A stretch of DNA of 64,000 nt from Ustulina deusta (taxonomy: Eukaryota > Ascomycota > Sordariomycetes > Xylariales > Xylariaceae), in contig JAJNNX010000017.1 of NCBI GenBank assembly GCA_023159155.1, positions 186,001 through 250,000 on the forward strand, given 5' to 3'. Within the stretch, counting starts at the first letter, position 1; each line of letters begins with the position of its first letter. Position numbers and translations under genes: made by a program. The notes beneath the pieces are model-generated. The model was not told the origin of the DNA. It saw only the letters and a program-made list of their open reading frames with translations, and did not search any database. Below are positions 48,059 to 59,828 of this stretch, one piece after another.

Positions 48059-49233
48059 GGACCATGTCCTACTCTTTTGTCAGATTCCTCTCCGGGACGA
48101 AAGAAAATAGGAGGGATTACGGGACGTGGTGGCTACCTATGTGTGTGCTTAATCGCCTTCAGCTCTTGCAGCAGCAACGGTAGCATTGATGGCCACAATA
48201 AATACTGTCGGGATCGGGATATGCAGAAAGGTGTATAGGAAGCGTTTCTACGATGATCGTTTAGGAACAGAGAAAAACAGGAAACCGAAGACTTCTAGCT
48301 GAGATTGATTTGATGACTGCCGGTTTGAGAAGCTCGGGAGAGGTGCCCTTCAATGATAGCTTGAACTGGCAGAGAAAGCATCGATGAGTGCCCGCGGAGA
48401 CACAAACATTCGAACCACTTTGCGCGCAGACATTAGTCTGTAACTAGTGCGATACTCTCTAGTGTTGACTGAATAGCTGTCTAAGGCGCTTCTCACGCTG
48501 CGCCGTCGTCGTTGGGGATAGGTAGCTCACGAGGCAAGTTGACGAGCTTCGAACTTCGCCATGCGCATCTCCAAATCATCGACGCGGTCATTGGTGGAAC
48601 TAATGGAATCTTGGCCTGCGTTGGGCGATCCATTGACGCGCTTTTCGAGGTCCCTGAAATCGACATGGCAAGTCGTCCCTTACTTTCACAGGACGGCTTG
48701 TGGGCTGCCGTTGCGGTTACCTATTGTAGCTGACATGTACTCTAGAACACCTACTGTAAGCTGTGTAATGTTTGATTTCATCATCGATTGTTGAAGCAAA
48801 CAGCGGATTTAAAATGCTGGAACAACCGAACTACGGGTAGGCTTACCACTAGGGGTCAGAACCTAGCTCATAAGTACGGAACAACACCCGTATCTCAAAT
48901 CCTCCCTTTCAAAAAGAAATATGGAGTGAAAAGCCCGGTCTCGTGAACAGCGGCGTGGGTACGAGCACAACATCACAAACCCTTCAAACGGTCGCTTACA
49001 AATATACGCATGGCTCACAGATGAGCCTATTAACCTATCTATTCCCTCAATGTTGCACCCCAACGCCAAGCTAGAACAAGCCAAAATCATGGCAGCGTTA
49101 GCCCGAATGATAAGGATATTCGATGAAAGATTTGGATGGAGAATAGTCCATTCGACTTCTCTTAGGAAATAATTGGCCATGTAGTAGTAATAATAGCAGT
49201 AGTAGAAACAGTGGTCGTCATTATGAGTGAAGT
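48059..49233. other. 1.2-kb interval without a supported gene
   Basis: Overlapping short frames near 48510-48790 lack family features. The right end is probably 3' untranslated sequence of the BSD2-like gene. Confidence 0.4.
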
Positions 49234-50352
49234 CTATACAACCGTCTCAGGCGGCTCCCCTTCGGCGATAACAGGAATGCCTAGCCCTCTATCGGGGCTC
49301 TGCAAGACGAGCTGCTCGTGTCTCCGCGCTCTGATGTAGTCGCTCACCGACCGAATGAGAATCAACCAACCCACGATCATCAAGAGATACGCTATCCACT
49401 CGCTGCTATCGATACCAGCCCAGCCCGACCCATCGTTGTTGCTGTCCGTGCTGACGGCATTGGGATCGAAGTCGTGGCTGTTGGGATCGGGAGGCTGGGC
49501 ATATCCATCTCCGGACCCGCCACCCATGTTGTCGTCGGAGGAGCTCGACCAGGCGAAGCCATATTGAATAATGAAGATTCCCAGTCCAGCCAGCGAGCCG
49601 TTCTTGGCGGCGTGTGTTGAGTGCAGAAGATATGTGAGTAGGAAACCAACGAGCGGCTGGAATGATGCACTAATCATGCCATTCCATAGAAAGCTAAATA
49701 CGGAGCCGACGGGCATACCGTCGATATAAACATCGTCTGGGCCACCGAAACCGGGGGCGAGTATGGTAGTTTCCCAGTACGGCGGTGCTGCATCGGCAGC
49801 AGCCTGTTCGTATGTCTGAGATAGATCTAGATGTTAGTGCACCTTGTTCACAGATCGAAGGAAAAAAAAACATACGGGAGGCGCCTCCTCGACGACTTTC
49901 TCACTCCTTTCGGGTCTTGCCGTCATATTAGAGAACACGCCGTCCGACTGGATTCCGCCACCATATATTCTCGAGTTTGTCGCGGGCTGTGCGCCAGCGT
50001 TGGTAGCGGCATGTGACTGCGACTGTGTCGGCTGTGGTTGTCTTGTCTCGGGTGCTGTCGAAGAAGTCTGGGCAGAAGAAGTGGCGGCGGCGGGTTGAGA
50101 TAACGGGAAAGAGTTGCCGCGCACTAAGCGTTGTCTGTCGTCGGGTTCATCATCGCTGTCGTCGGCATCAGTATCGAAGGCATCTGCGAGATCCGGGTTG
50201 ACATTCTGCCTCCTCCTGTCGGCGGATGACGAGCGCGAGTGGAACGACGGAGGTGGCGAATTGGGGATCCTCTGTGGTTGCAGCCGAGAGGGGTGCGGAG
50301 CAGCGTCGGGGTCGTCGTCGTGGGTGTTCACTCGCTCATAACGGCCCGCCAT
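49234..50352 (-). CDS. bsd2: BSD2 / NDFIP-family membrane adaptor
   Basis: Two exons (49876-50352 and 49234-49815) joined by a 60-bp phase-0 intron give 352 residues from the ATG at 50352. The first 160 residues are hydrophilic, with acidic and Gln/Pro/Ser-rich stretches. The family core follows: APPYWETTILAPG, then DDVYIDGMPVGSVFSFLWNG, leading into three membrane helices (about 197-224, 232-250 and 298-316), which fits NEDD4_Bsd2 (PF10176). In yeast, Bsd2 sits in Golgi and endosome membranes and helps the Rsp5 ubiquitin ligase send metal transporters and damaged membrane proteins to the vacuole. The acidic linker between helices 2 and 3 is long and rich in Asp, Asn and Gly. Confidence 0.9.
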
Positions 50353-51381
50353 TCTCGATGTGCTGTGGAAGCGGATGTGAAAGGAACAGAGGTCGGCCGA
50401 TAATCGAGCGTGGCGTGGGTGAATGATGAAGGGTGAATCGCAAGACCGGACTCGATCGAAGTTCACCAGAAATGCTGGAGAAGCGACCGTCCGGGTGCCT
50501 GAATGTACGTGCACCACTGTACGGACAGAAGAGGGATGAAGCGCGCAGAGGTGACGAAGCCAGAGGCCTGTCTCGATTGTAAGGAGCGGGATCGAAAATT
50601 AGTTGTAGGGGAAGAAAGTTACAAAAGGAAGAGGTTGATGAGGGAGAATCGAGGAGGCTCCTGGAGAACAAACAGAGGTGAATGATGGTGTTTCGTGTGT
50701 ACCTCGTGCGTGCCTGGTGCAGGCGGGAAGGGGTATTAGGGAGCGGTTGGGGGGGGGAGACGCAGCAGTGTGGCGCTGTTGGTGCGATCGAGGTAATAAG
50801 GCGATACCTAGGACGTTCCACTTCAGCAGGTACAGATGATTGCATAATACTGGGCGAGCCCGCCAACGTCACTCTTTGGGGTTTAGCGTACCATGTGGAC
50901 ATGTACACTAAATAAACCACTGCCTACCTGGGTAGGTAGGTAAGAGGGGTGGCACATGCGTTGATTTAGAGCAGCGGGATGGTCACCATGGACCGCCATC
51001 AGACCGACTAACCTAACCTATCTAGGTAGTACTTAGGTGCTGACCTTGGCCATGGGGCGGAGTTTGCCAGCTGTCAGGTCATAATTACTGTTCCAGAGCA
51101 CGAACCAATGGCGCAGATCCCGATGCATGCCAGAGACGGGAAGGGCTTTGATTGGACATGGCGAATGCAGGAAAAGTTCAGGGCATTGCGTTCAAGAGCT
51201 GACAGGTCGGTATCATGATAGCTAGGTATTTTATCAAGCTCGTTATCACTGACGTCGTGGAATTTTCAGCTCAAGTCGATGTCGCAGGCATTGCCACTGA
51301 ATTCCCGTGGGCTACGTGACCAGACTTCCAAAGCACAACATCATATAATATATAATAAATAAACCCCCGATACAATTCACC
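50353..51381. promoter_or_regulatory. Divergent promoter region with AGG/CCT-rich leader and CTAGGTA motifs
   Basis: About 1 kb between BSD2-like (minus) and CBP6-like (plus) start codons. The BSD2 side is purine-rich on the plus strand (a pyrimidine-rich leader for the minus-strand gene), common in fungal housekeeping promoters. TACCTGGGTAGGTAGGTA (about 50925) and CTAGGTAGTACTTAGGT (about 51022) lie near the middle. Confidence 0.45.
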
Positions 51382-51966
51382 ATGTCTCGTCAAGCCATCG
51401 TACGTCGCAAATATGACCCCCGCTAGCCGTGTCGTTCCCGCCAGATTCCTACTTGACCCAAGCCCAGAATCGACACAGCCAATGCTCAACCACGACGCAG
51501 TCGGACACCGCTAACATGCCCATTGTCCAGCGCGGACAACACCTCATCCTCCGAGCTCTCAGCCTGTGGCCCAAGGACCCCATCCGACCCGAAGTCCAGT
51601 TCCAGGCCGTCCTACAAAAGCGCTTCGAGCAACCCCAGCTGGACCTATCCGAAGAGGAGCAGCTGAAGCAAGCCAATGCTCTCTACTCGCTTCTCGACAA
51701 CCGGTATAAAAAGACGGTGAGTTATAGTGTGAAGACATGCCATACTATCATGCCATACAACGGATAGACGGCAGCGAGTCTCCAACGAAGGAAAGTGCTG
51801 ACCAGGCTCGGCGCCACTCCAGTATCCCATCACAGGCTCATTGCTCCAGCCCAAGAGCAACCCGACCTATTTCGCCGACCTGCTGAAAGAGCTCGAAGAG
51901 GCCCCGAATCGATCCGTTTTTGAGACATTCTGGTTGAGGATGAAGGGCTTGGTACGGTTCCAATAA
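51382..51966 (+). CDS. CBP6: CBP6/UQCC2-like complex III assembly factor
   Basis: Three exons (51382-51399, 51531-51716, 51823-51966) with introns of 131 and 106 bp give 115 residues. The first exon codes only MSRQAI; a good branch-site-like GCTAAC precedes the first acceptor. The core RALSLWPKDPIRPEVQFQ, then ALYSLLDNRYKK and SNPTYFADLLKELEEAPNRS, fits the fungal CBP6/UQCC2 group as I know it. In yeast, Cbp6 with Cbp3 binds newly made cytochrome b at the mitochondrial ribosome exit and promotes complex III assembly. The small size and N-terminal pattern agree with the family. Assignment is from remembered conservation. Confidence 0.75.
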
Positions 51967-52378
51967 AGGCAAAAACTACCCCGGGCTCGATAGTCGCCTA
52001 TTGTATAGTACCTGTAGGAAACGGCAGACCGCGTAATTTACTCGGAATATGGAACGTCCAGAGAATAGACGGTTGTTAGGGTCACTGTGGACACGCCGCC
52101 AAAGCGACAACGAGGGAAAGGGAAGAAATAGATACCCGTAATCGCCAGCTCTTGCATAATTACAATAAACAATTTCACAATCGATGCTCGATATTTGCAA
52201 ACACCATATCAAGAACACCGTCTACTGGTACCGTGATATATCTATCCATCCATCCATCCATCCATCTATCATGTATATACAGGCCACAACATCGACGCCT
52301 CTTTTCGCTGGGTATCTCAATGCAAATGCACCTTTTTTTTTTCTCGCCTTCCGGGTCCTTCACACACACTCTCTTTCT
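51967..52378. other. Convergent 3' flanks, CCAT microsatellite
   Basis: This lies between the ends of the CBP6-like and citrate-carrier genes. A (CCAT)n run at about 52244-52266 is the only structure seen. Confidence 0.45.
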
Positions 52379-53260
52379 CTATATGTACTTCTTCTCGGGA
52401 TCCAAGCGATTCATAAGCTCCATGCTCTTCTCATACATAGAGAAGACGATGCCACCGCTCAGCACGAGCCTCGCAAGTCTAGGCAGCGCGCCGCTCCAGA
52501 ACGTCAGCACGCCCTCGTGCTTGAAGATGAGCGCGGCGCAGCGCACGCTGTTCCCATACACGACGCGCGCCTCGATACTCTGCATGCGCGTCTTGATGGT
52601 GTCGAGCGGTTGCGTCACAGCCACCGTGATGGCGCCGGCAACGCTACCAATCCCAAAGGTAGCGACCGAGCCGAGCTTCTCGCCGGGCGCCGTGTACGAC
52701 TCGGCGAGCTGCTTCAGCGAGGTATAGCTGCCGAAGCGGACGGCGCTGTTGGCGCTCTGCCTAGCGGCGGTGGGGACCAAGCCCTGGAAGAAGCCGCGGA
52801 GGCCCCGCTCGCGGGCAATGACGGGCACGGCGTGGAGGAAGCCCCTGAGGCGCGGGTTCGCGGACTTGCGGTCGTCGATGAGCGTGGTCTTGATGGACTC
52901 GGTGGGGGTGACGGCGAGCAGGGACTCGGTGACGCCGGCGCCGAATCCGGCGAGGACGTTGCGCGGGCCCGAGACGCGGCCGTTCTCGTCGGCCAGGAGA
53001 CGCTTGTATTGCTCGAAGGAGACGAAGCGGATGGCCGCCTTGGCCGAGTTGCCGATGATGAGCGTCGTGCAGCCCGCGTACCACTGCGCGCCGAACGGCG
53101 GCCACGGCAGCTTCGCGCCCGACGCCAGGTTGCGGTTCAGCTGCGTGCGCGTCTTGGCGAATTCCGCCGGGTACGTGATGGTGATCTCGACGGCGCCCGC
53201 CGTTGCGCCCGCGACGATGGAGCGCATGGCGCTCGGCTTTTCGCCCACTGGCTGCGACAT
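52379..53260 (-). CDS. ctp1: Mitochondrial tricarboxylate (citrate) transport protein
   Basis: One intronless frame of 293 residues, the normal length of a mitochondrial carrier. The three carrier repeats each show the signature at the end of the odd helices: PAEFAKT (31-37), PTESIKT (118-124) and PLDTIKT (217-223). The whole sequence, including QLNRN, WYAGCT and FYxG-like FFQG and FWSG patterns, fits the citrate carrier Ctp1, which exchanges citrate for malate or other anions across the inner membrane. The start ATG at 53260 has MSQPVGEKPSAMRSIVAGATAG, normal for the family. The coding region is distinctly GC-rich compared with its surroundings. Absence of introns is slightly unusual next to intron-containing neighbours. 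Confidence 0.93.
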   Translation of the reverse strand: MSQPVGEKPSAMRSIVAGATAGAVEITITYPAEFAKTRTQLNRNLASGAKLPWPPFGAQWYAGCTTLIIGNSAKAAIRFVSFEQYKRLLADENGRVSGPRNVLAGFGAGVTESLLAVTPTESIKTTLIDDRKSANPRLRGFLHAVPVIARERGLRGFFQGLVPTAARQSANSAVRFGSYTSLKQLAESYTAPGEKLGSVATFGIGSVAGAITVAVTQPLDTIKTRMQSIEARVVYGNSVRCAALIFKHEGVLTFWSGALPRLARLVLSGGIVFSMYEKSMELMNRLDPEKKYI

Positions 53261-54705
53261 CTTTTCCCTTGCTTCCTTCTTCTACTGCGTCTTCTTTCCT
53301 CTCCTCCACTCCCTTTGTCTCTTTCCCTTGATTGTCACGGCGTTGCCAGCGGGGATGGTCGCGCAGACGGCCACGACGATGACGATATACCTAGGTATAC
53401 GATGCGGTCTTGTTGTCATGTGATTTTAGCCCGACCCTGTAGATTGTAAATTTGAGACCCCCCAATTGGCCTCTCAAGTCTCCTTACTTCCCTTTGCGGG
53501 TTGTGTGTTCGGTAATTGTCCACTTGTCATGCGTGTGCGGCTCTGTCGGTATCGTTTTATGATTCCAAGTGGTGACAGTGGCTTGCAGATGAAAGTGTTT
53601 GAAAGCTCGCCGGGAACGGAGCTGTTGATCAAATAGGCACAGCGGAAGTTGTATCGGAAGGTCCGACCACGCCTCCCTCGCTTGCAGCATTACGTCATAG
53701 CTGCGATTTGTACCGTAAAAGTACTCTTTTCCCGAATTGATTGGGAGTGAAAGCAGAATAAGGAGTGATAATGTAGACCATGGATGCCGACGCTTTGAAA
53801 ACAAGAGAGAAGGTGATAGACGTCGACAATCCATGTTCAAGTTCTTATTGAGAAAGTAGTTTCGGCGTACGTCTGTCTACCTACCTATTCGGACGCTTTC
53901 CGTATTCGCGTCAGCATCGAGCCGAGCACCAACATCCGACACATCATCCGGCGAATATTCATGTCAACCATCTTCGCCCTTGCAGATTAATTAATTAGGC
54001 ATACGGTCCATCGTGAATAATATTCCAAGACTTTCCCAACCTACAAAAGCGTCTGCTTAATTTAAGCAGGTCCTCCACCTTCACCCTTACCGCATGAGAG
54101 TAATACCAGACATCGTGTTGTCGGAAAAACGAGATGACTACCTAACGCAATGTAACACTTTCAATGGACAGGGTACCTACCTAGTCGAGCCAATTTATTC
54201 CAACCTACACATGCTTTATTTACACCCAACCACGGATGGGGAGTCAAACCTACTGTGGTTTCCCGACTCAGAAGCGAACGTGCGGCTACTAATATTACCC
54301 TCGGGTATAAGAAATACAGGAACCTGCTATTCAGTGGGGTGGACCAAAAATCGAATGAGCTGAGAGGAAATGGCATCGTCTCAAAAGGGTTATCTGAACA
54401 GGCGTGTCTCACTGCGGACATCATATGACATCGTAGCCGCCTTTCAACGACGACTCTCCAGGCTCTTACCTACCTGGGTAGGTATAATTGGTATCAGTGG
54501 TCTGCTGCCTATGGCGGGATTGAGACTTCCACGCCGGCTAAGAAAGAACCTGCCATGTATTCATATCAAATGCTCGTCAGAAGCCACATTCATACATGGA
54601 AGATCTATGGCTGGGTTCAACTTGCCATCACCCTTATCCATCTCACCCCAGACGCGCCAATGTGACGGCAGCTATATTGTTTCATTTCCTCGACAATGGT
54701 AGAAC
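53261..54705. other. 1.4-kb interval without a supported gene
   Basis: Promoter of the citrate carrier, then featureless DNA. Frames at 53484-53840 (minus) and 54094-54702 (plus) show no family signature. A CTACCTGGGTAGGTA palindrome lies near 54471. Confidence 0.4.
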
Positions 54706-55472
54706 ATGGATTGTGCAATATGCAAGCTCCGACTAAGGGACCACGAATCCGCTCTCACCGTGCTCGGAGAACTTCCCTTCGATACGGTCAAAGGCATATT
54801 GAAACACCAATGGCACAAAGACGTCACAAGAATAATCTACACGCACGCTCAGTACTACCATGACCAGGCCTTGGTCGACTTCTCACTGCCCCAGAAACAA
54901 CAGCTGCACTTGCTCGAAGAGGACATCAAGCGCCATCGCACCAAGTACATCTTGCACTATCTCCACGCCGTGGTCGAGGTGCATCGGGACAAGGGAGTCG
55001 GCGCCACGCAGGTGACAATGGAGGACGAGGTCTTGGTACGGGTGAAGCTGTATGTCGCCTTTCTAGTTCTTTCTCCAATTTCCCCCTCGAAGAAAAGAAG
55101 AAGAGAGAGAGAGAAAAAAGGATAAGTCTAGCTGATAAAATAACGGGTGACAGAGAAAAAGCCCTAAATTATAAAATCCCAAACGACCTCGACGCTGTAT
55201 TCAGACAAGCGAAACCGTATGGATGGAAAGGGACAGTGACATGGGAGCAATCGAAGAAAAATAGCGTTAACATGGCAGACCTCATGTATGGGCGCGGGTT
55301 CGTTCGGGATGTGATAGATCGTCAGCTCATCACGGTGATATCCATGGTCGTTGGACTAACCGATCGATTTGTCATGTTTATCCCCAAGACGCCGGATCCG
55401 ATGTGGTGCTGGAGCCAAACGACGGAACAGATCCAGGGGTTTCAGCATATGACCAAATTGGACCTGTTTTGA
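54706..55472 (+). CDS. Hypothetical protein of unknown family
   Basis: Two exons (54706-55049, 55154-55472) joined by a 104-bp intron with donor GTATGT and acceptor GACAG give 220 residues. It opens MDCAICKLRLRDHESALTVLG, with a CxxC pair near the N-terminus, followed by a mostly helical, charged middle with several His and Tyr (HDQALVDFSL, EEDIKRHRTKYILHYLHAVVEVH). The C-terminus carries hydrophobic ITVISMVVGLTDRFVMFIP. Frame is restored exactly at the intron, which supports a true gene. I do not recognise the family and give no function. Confidence 0.55.
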
Positions 55473-56140
55473 TGTAGCTTTTCATCATGATTTTTCAGAA
55501 TAGGTAGAAGTGAAGGACATAGGACTGCACATATAGTAACCTAGGAGGGCCTAGGCTATAGTTGATAGTCTACTTGGGTACGCCACTTGGTACTTGAATC
55601 AGCAAAAACAGTGTGCTGCATACAGGTCGTAATTATTTTCAGGTGATTAAAAGGCCATGAGAACTTGAGATAGGTGGCAAAGGTCAAAAATAAATTGTCC
55701 CTAATCTATCATAACATGAAGTATCTATGACGAAAGCATGAGCTTTCCCCCAACACAGCTGAAAACCAACCCCGCCATGGAACAGCAATTGATATTCATT
55801 TGTCCCCAGATCACACTCAACTAATTCAATCACCGACAAACAACTTACACTACCTATCGCAAATTGGCTGTGGATAGCTGAAACACTAATTCCCAACCTG
55901 CCGGCATAAACTATCTCCCTAGAGCCTATATAAAACCAACTACAACTGGGTACCCCAGACCATCCTCCCCGCATCGGCGGATCCCACCGGGACATCCAAC
56001 CAAAGAACCTACATCACCACCTCGCATTGCAGGTTATCAGTCTCAACACAAACACAGCTAAACCCGCATCATTATCCCTGCATCAGCTCTCACCAAAGCC
56101 TCATAGATCATCATAATAATCATCACCAACGCACCCCAAG
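55473..56140. other. Intergenic, promoter of the methyltransferase gene
   Basis: No gene is seen. The last 100 bases are C/A-rich, as in many fungal leaders. Confidence 0.4.
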
Positions 56141-56920
56141 ATGTCCTGGCGCAGCTCAGGCAGGTGCAACAAGACCCTAGCCGAGAACCTATGGAACAAC
56201 GGGATGATAACCTCGGAGGCGGTGAAAAGCGCCTTTCTAGCCGTGGACCGCGCGCACTACGCGCCGTCGTCGCCGTACGACGACTCGCCGCAGGCCATCG
56301 GGCACAAGGCGACCATCAGCGCGCCGCACATGCACGCCAACGCCGCGGAATCGCTCCTCCCGTACCTGCTGCCCGCTGCCACGAAACGCCCCCGCCGCGT
56401 CCTCGACATCGGCAGCGGGAGCGGGTATCTGACGCACATCCTGGCGCAGCTGGCGGGCCGCGACGCCGTCGTCGTCGGTGTCGAGCACATCGCCGCGCTG
56501 CGCGACCTCGGCGAGGCGAATATGCGCAAGTCTGCCTCGGGCAGGGAGTTCTTGGCGAGCGGGCGCGTGCGGTTCCGCGTCGGGGACGGGCGGAAGGGGT
56601 GGGTTGAGCCCGAGACGCTCGATGCTTCTCCCGCGGCTCGGGGGCCCGGCGATGGGAAGAAGGTGGGGGGCGCTGCCGACGAGGGCGAGGCGCAGGGCTG
56701 GGACGCCATACATGTCGGTGCCGCGGCGGTCGAGCTGCATGAGGAGCTCGTGAGACAGCTACGGAGGCCGGGACGGATGTTTATCCCTGTCGAGGACGCG
56801 GAGAGCCGGTGGGAGCAGTATATTTGGGTCGTGGATAAGGATGAGGCCGGTAGGGTTGAGAAGAAGAGGTTGTATGGCGTGCGGTATGTACCGTTGACGG
56901 ATGCGCCTAGGGGAGGCTGA
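56141..56920 (+). CDS. Protein-L-isoaspartate O-methyltransferase
   Basis: A single frame of 259 residues from the ATG at 56141. The PCMT family (PF01135) is plain: NLWNNGMITSEAV and FLAVDRAHYAP near the start, GHKATISAPHMHA at 54-66, and the S-adenosylmethionine site VLDIGSGSGYLT at 87-98. The motif GWDAIHVGAAA and the end RRPGRMFIPVE complete the fold. The enzyme methylates isoaspartyl residues that arise by damage in ageing proteins, using S-adenosylmethionine, and so starts their repair. It has an insertion of about 25 Gly/Ala/Asp-rich residues (about 162-185) before GWDAIHVG. It is intronless and very GC-rich. Confidence 0.93.
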   Translation: MSWRSSGRCNKTLAENLWNNGMITSEAVKSAFLAVDRAHYAPSSPYDDSPQAIGHKATISAPHMHANAAESLLPYLLPAATKRPRRVLDIGSGSGYLTHILAQLAGRDAVVVGVEHIAALRDLGEANMRKSASGREFLASGRVRFRVGDGRKGWVEPETLDASPAARGPGDGKKVGGAADEGEAQGWDAIHVGAAAVELHEELVRQLRRPGRMFIPVEDAESRWEQYIWVVDKDEAGRVEKKRLYGVRYVPLTDAPRGG

Positions 56921-58111
56921 AGGAGGTTTGTGTCATATGACATCGCAAGCCGATAACCACGATGATTAGCGATGATTATGACGACGACGACGACGACGAT
57001 GATGATGGGTTTTATGGGGTAGGGTGGATTATACCAGGTTGTGTACGAGCCCGATGGAGACACGGAGAACGAGTGATTACTTGAGCTGATATTACGAACT
57101 TGTACCATTAAGGAAACAGCAGCATTGCCATCAAATTATAATTATATCTTCATCCACGGTTGAGTCCCTGCGATCAGTCCGCCTTCGTATCAAAGTGATA
57201 CTTATCTCACCCTATGTTATAAATCAACTTTCCAGCAGGTCCATAGTCAGTCCCAGCCTGGGATAAGGACACCTAGACTAAGAGGTGTTGGAACCGTCTG
57301 TCTACTGTTTAGAAGCCCAATGGCCCGAGCATTATCGGAACTCTTCTTGAACCTCATCTTCTCCGCGAAGGTATCAGTGCAAACGCGGAAATTTGCGCGG
57401 GCATAAATTTTGGTGATGTGCGCTGTAACGGAAGACGCTCTCTCTCGATTTTTCGGATGAGCGAGGTGTCTAGAGAAGGAAATCCGAAACTGAGTGTGAG
57501 TATTGTCATCTGTACTCTGCAGAGCCTATTCCAGAACTGTATGTGGTGTAGAGGTCCAACACATTTGGACATACACTACGCAGCCCAATGATTCAATGAT
57601 CGTGGTAGCACCCAAATATCTATCTTAAAACTCCTTCATTAACCAAGCGCGAAGTCGCATCGCATAACTCACTCGCCAGGTAGAGACCCTCTGTGAAGGA
57701 AAGTCCTCCATCATCGTAGAGCTAAAGACCAGATATTGCAGATTACATAACTGTGTTCATCCCTTGTTCTAACACTTAACACTGGTACGAACGGGTTTTG
57801 TCTTGGCATGGCGCTGTTAGCCACAGCGCCTCGTCACACACCCGGCACCACCGCCACAACGAGTTAGCAGAGTGGCTTGGCAAGACATTCAGTGGAAGGT
57901 CTTCTGTACCTGCGTCGCTGGCCAATCAGAGCTTCGCTTTTGTCATGGAGTGCTGGACTCCACCAAAAACCCCAAACTCGACCATGACCTCCAAGCTAGC
58001 TCGGATTGACTGATGTTCGCCTCTCCTACCTCGCCCCCAGCAATTGAGCTCGGCTGTTGACCCTCTCCCCTCCACCTCTCTCCCCAACCCGATCGCCCAA
58101 TTGCACCCCAT
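56921..58111. other. 1.2-kb intergenic interval
   Basis: A GAC/GAT trinucleotide run lies at about 56970-57007, just after the methyltransferase gene. The remainder has no supported gene and includes the promoter of the complex I gene, with a C-rich leader at 58030-58110. Confidence 0.45.
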
Positions 58112-58144
58112 ATGCAAGGGCTCACCACATCGACGACGGCCACC

Positions 58145-59089
58145 ATGCTGTCCAGACACCTCGTGCGCCGGCAACCCCTGCCGGCTGCCACCATGATCCG
58201 AATAGTCGCGCAACGCACCTATGCCACACCGTCCGGTCCCCCGCCATCGGGCTTCCGATTGCCCAAGTCGAAGCGATGGGACGATGAGTCCGAGTCTACG
58301 CTCGATCGCGCTGGTCGATTCTTCCTCATGACCGAGATGTTCCGCGGCATGTACGTCGCGCTCGAGCAGTACTTCAGGCCACCGTGAGTCCACACTCCGT
58401 CGAAGCTGGGATGCGAGGGATCAATCCTGATGTATTTTACCATGTCAGATACACCATCTTCTACCCTTTTGAAAAGGTTCGTACCGTTGCCGACGACGGC
58501 TGATCTTTCGAGACACGATACGAGTGCGTTTTGACGCATTGAAACCGGCTGGAAGATTAGGCATGGGCGAGCCACGGAGAGGATAACATAAACTAATCCG
58601 GGTGGTTTATTTTATAGGGTCCTATCTCTCCTCGGTTCCGTGGTGAACACGCATTGAGGCGATATCCTTCGGGAGAGGAGCGCTGCATCGCCTGCAAGCT
58701 ATGCGAAGCCGTAGGTCAAGCCCTTTTTTCGTGGAACCAAGCTCATCCGATCGTGATGCTACGGCAACATCTCGCCAACTTATCCATGCGGAAAATACTG
58801 ATGCTCGTTATAGATCTGCCCGGCGCAAGCTATCACAATTGAGGCAGAAGAGCGAGCCGATGGCTCAAGGAGGACAACACGTTATGACATCGACATGACC
58901 AAGTGCATTTACTGCGGCTTCTGCCAGGAGTCATGTCCCGTTGATGCTATCGTCGAGTCGCCTAATGCCGAGTATGCGACTGAGACACGTGAGGAGCTGT
59001 TGTACAATAAGGAAAAGCTCTTGGCCAACGGAGACAAGTGGGAACCCGAGCTGGCCGCAAACATCAGAGCAGACGCTCCTTACAGATAG
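58145..59089 (+). CDS. NDUFS8: NADH:ubiquinone oxidoreductase 23-kDa (TYKY) subunit
   Basis: Four exons (58145-58383, 58449-58476, 58618-58710, 58814-59089) with introns of 65, 141 and 103 bp give 211 residues. The ATG at 58145 starts a basic, Ser/Arg-rich presequence; an in-frame ATG at 58112 would add 11 residues. [20 protein letters not shown] precedes two 4Fe-4S motifs: [12 protein letters not shown] (112-123) and [12 protein letters not shown] (151-162). The second exon is only 28 bp. The protein is part of the peripheral arm of complex I and carries two clusters on the electron path towards ubiquinone. It lies just upstream of, and on the same strand as, the complex I acyl carrier protein gene. 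Confidence 0.93.
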
Positions 59090-59828
59090 AAAGCCAGCCC
59101 ATCCATCTGCAACCGAGGTAAAATAGCAAGAAAGGGAGAGCCGTCCACTGTCCTGTATATATAACATAGAACACCGATAAGCACCTTTCGTTTGTGGCGC
59201 ACTTGTGGCGCATGGTTGCCTTTTTGACGCTCCTTCTTGATTCCTCCCTCTGATGCTATCCGCGTAATGTATTTTTGTGGAAGAATGCTTCCAGTGTGAG
59301 GGCACTGCTGAGATGGGTGTTACAATTTTCATCCTCGACATCTATCGGGGTGAGCTACCTGCTGTATCACTGCAGTCGATAAACGAATACTAATCCGACC
59401 TACATGAATGGCTGCCAAAAACAGACATGAACTCGGGTGGCAAAAGCTATAAAAACAGCTGCAAACAGCCGACCGTCCGGGGCAGACCCCCATTGTTGTC
59501 GGAGGTACTTCTTACCTTAGGTAGCGAGAGTTAGCGAGGTTAGGTAACCAGTAGAGGTATACATTGTCACTGTAAGTCACGTGCGGGTCGCGGAATACCG
59601 CTAGCTCAGTAGGTCCAAGCTCGGATATCCAGTCTTAGACGAGAAATTTATCATGACCTCCTTCGTCACTCGGGAGAAGCTGGCCTGCCTGTCCCAAGTT
59701 CTCAACCTCGATAATCGACCCCCCTCCGACCGACCATCATCAACACCCCCACCCATAAACGTGTCCACCCCTTCCACGTCCCCTCCACAACCTCGTCTCA
59801 TTCAATTGAGTGTGAATCGACCGTCGAG
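59090..59828. promoter_or_regulatory. Intergenic region between two complex I genes
   Basis: It contains the 3' flank of the TYKY gene and the promoter of the ACP gene. ACTTCTTACCTTAGGTAGCGA with GTTAGCGAGGTTAGGTAACC (about 59505-59550) is a repeated AGGTA/TACCT cluster. A C-rich leader lies at 59715-59800. Confidence 0.45.

Noticed and set aside
48510..48794. Two overlapping plus-strand frames in the BSD2 downstream region
   Set aside because: Different frames over the same bases, no motif, no start context or intron support.
52184..53449. Long plus-strand frame of about 420 codons over the citrate carrier gene
   Set aside because: It is the antisense shadow of the GC-rich ctp1 coding region; the carrier on the minus strand has all signature motifs.
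54094..54702. Plus-strand frames before the hypothetical gene at 54706
   Set aside because: Low-quality sequence, different frames, no splice pair that joins them convincingly to the downstream gene.
56257..57108. Long minus-strand frame opposite the methyltransferase gene
   Set aside because: Shadow of the GC-rich plus-strand gene; Arg/Ser-rich with no domain signature.
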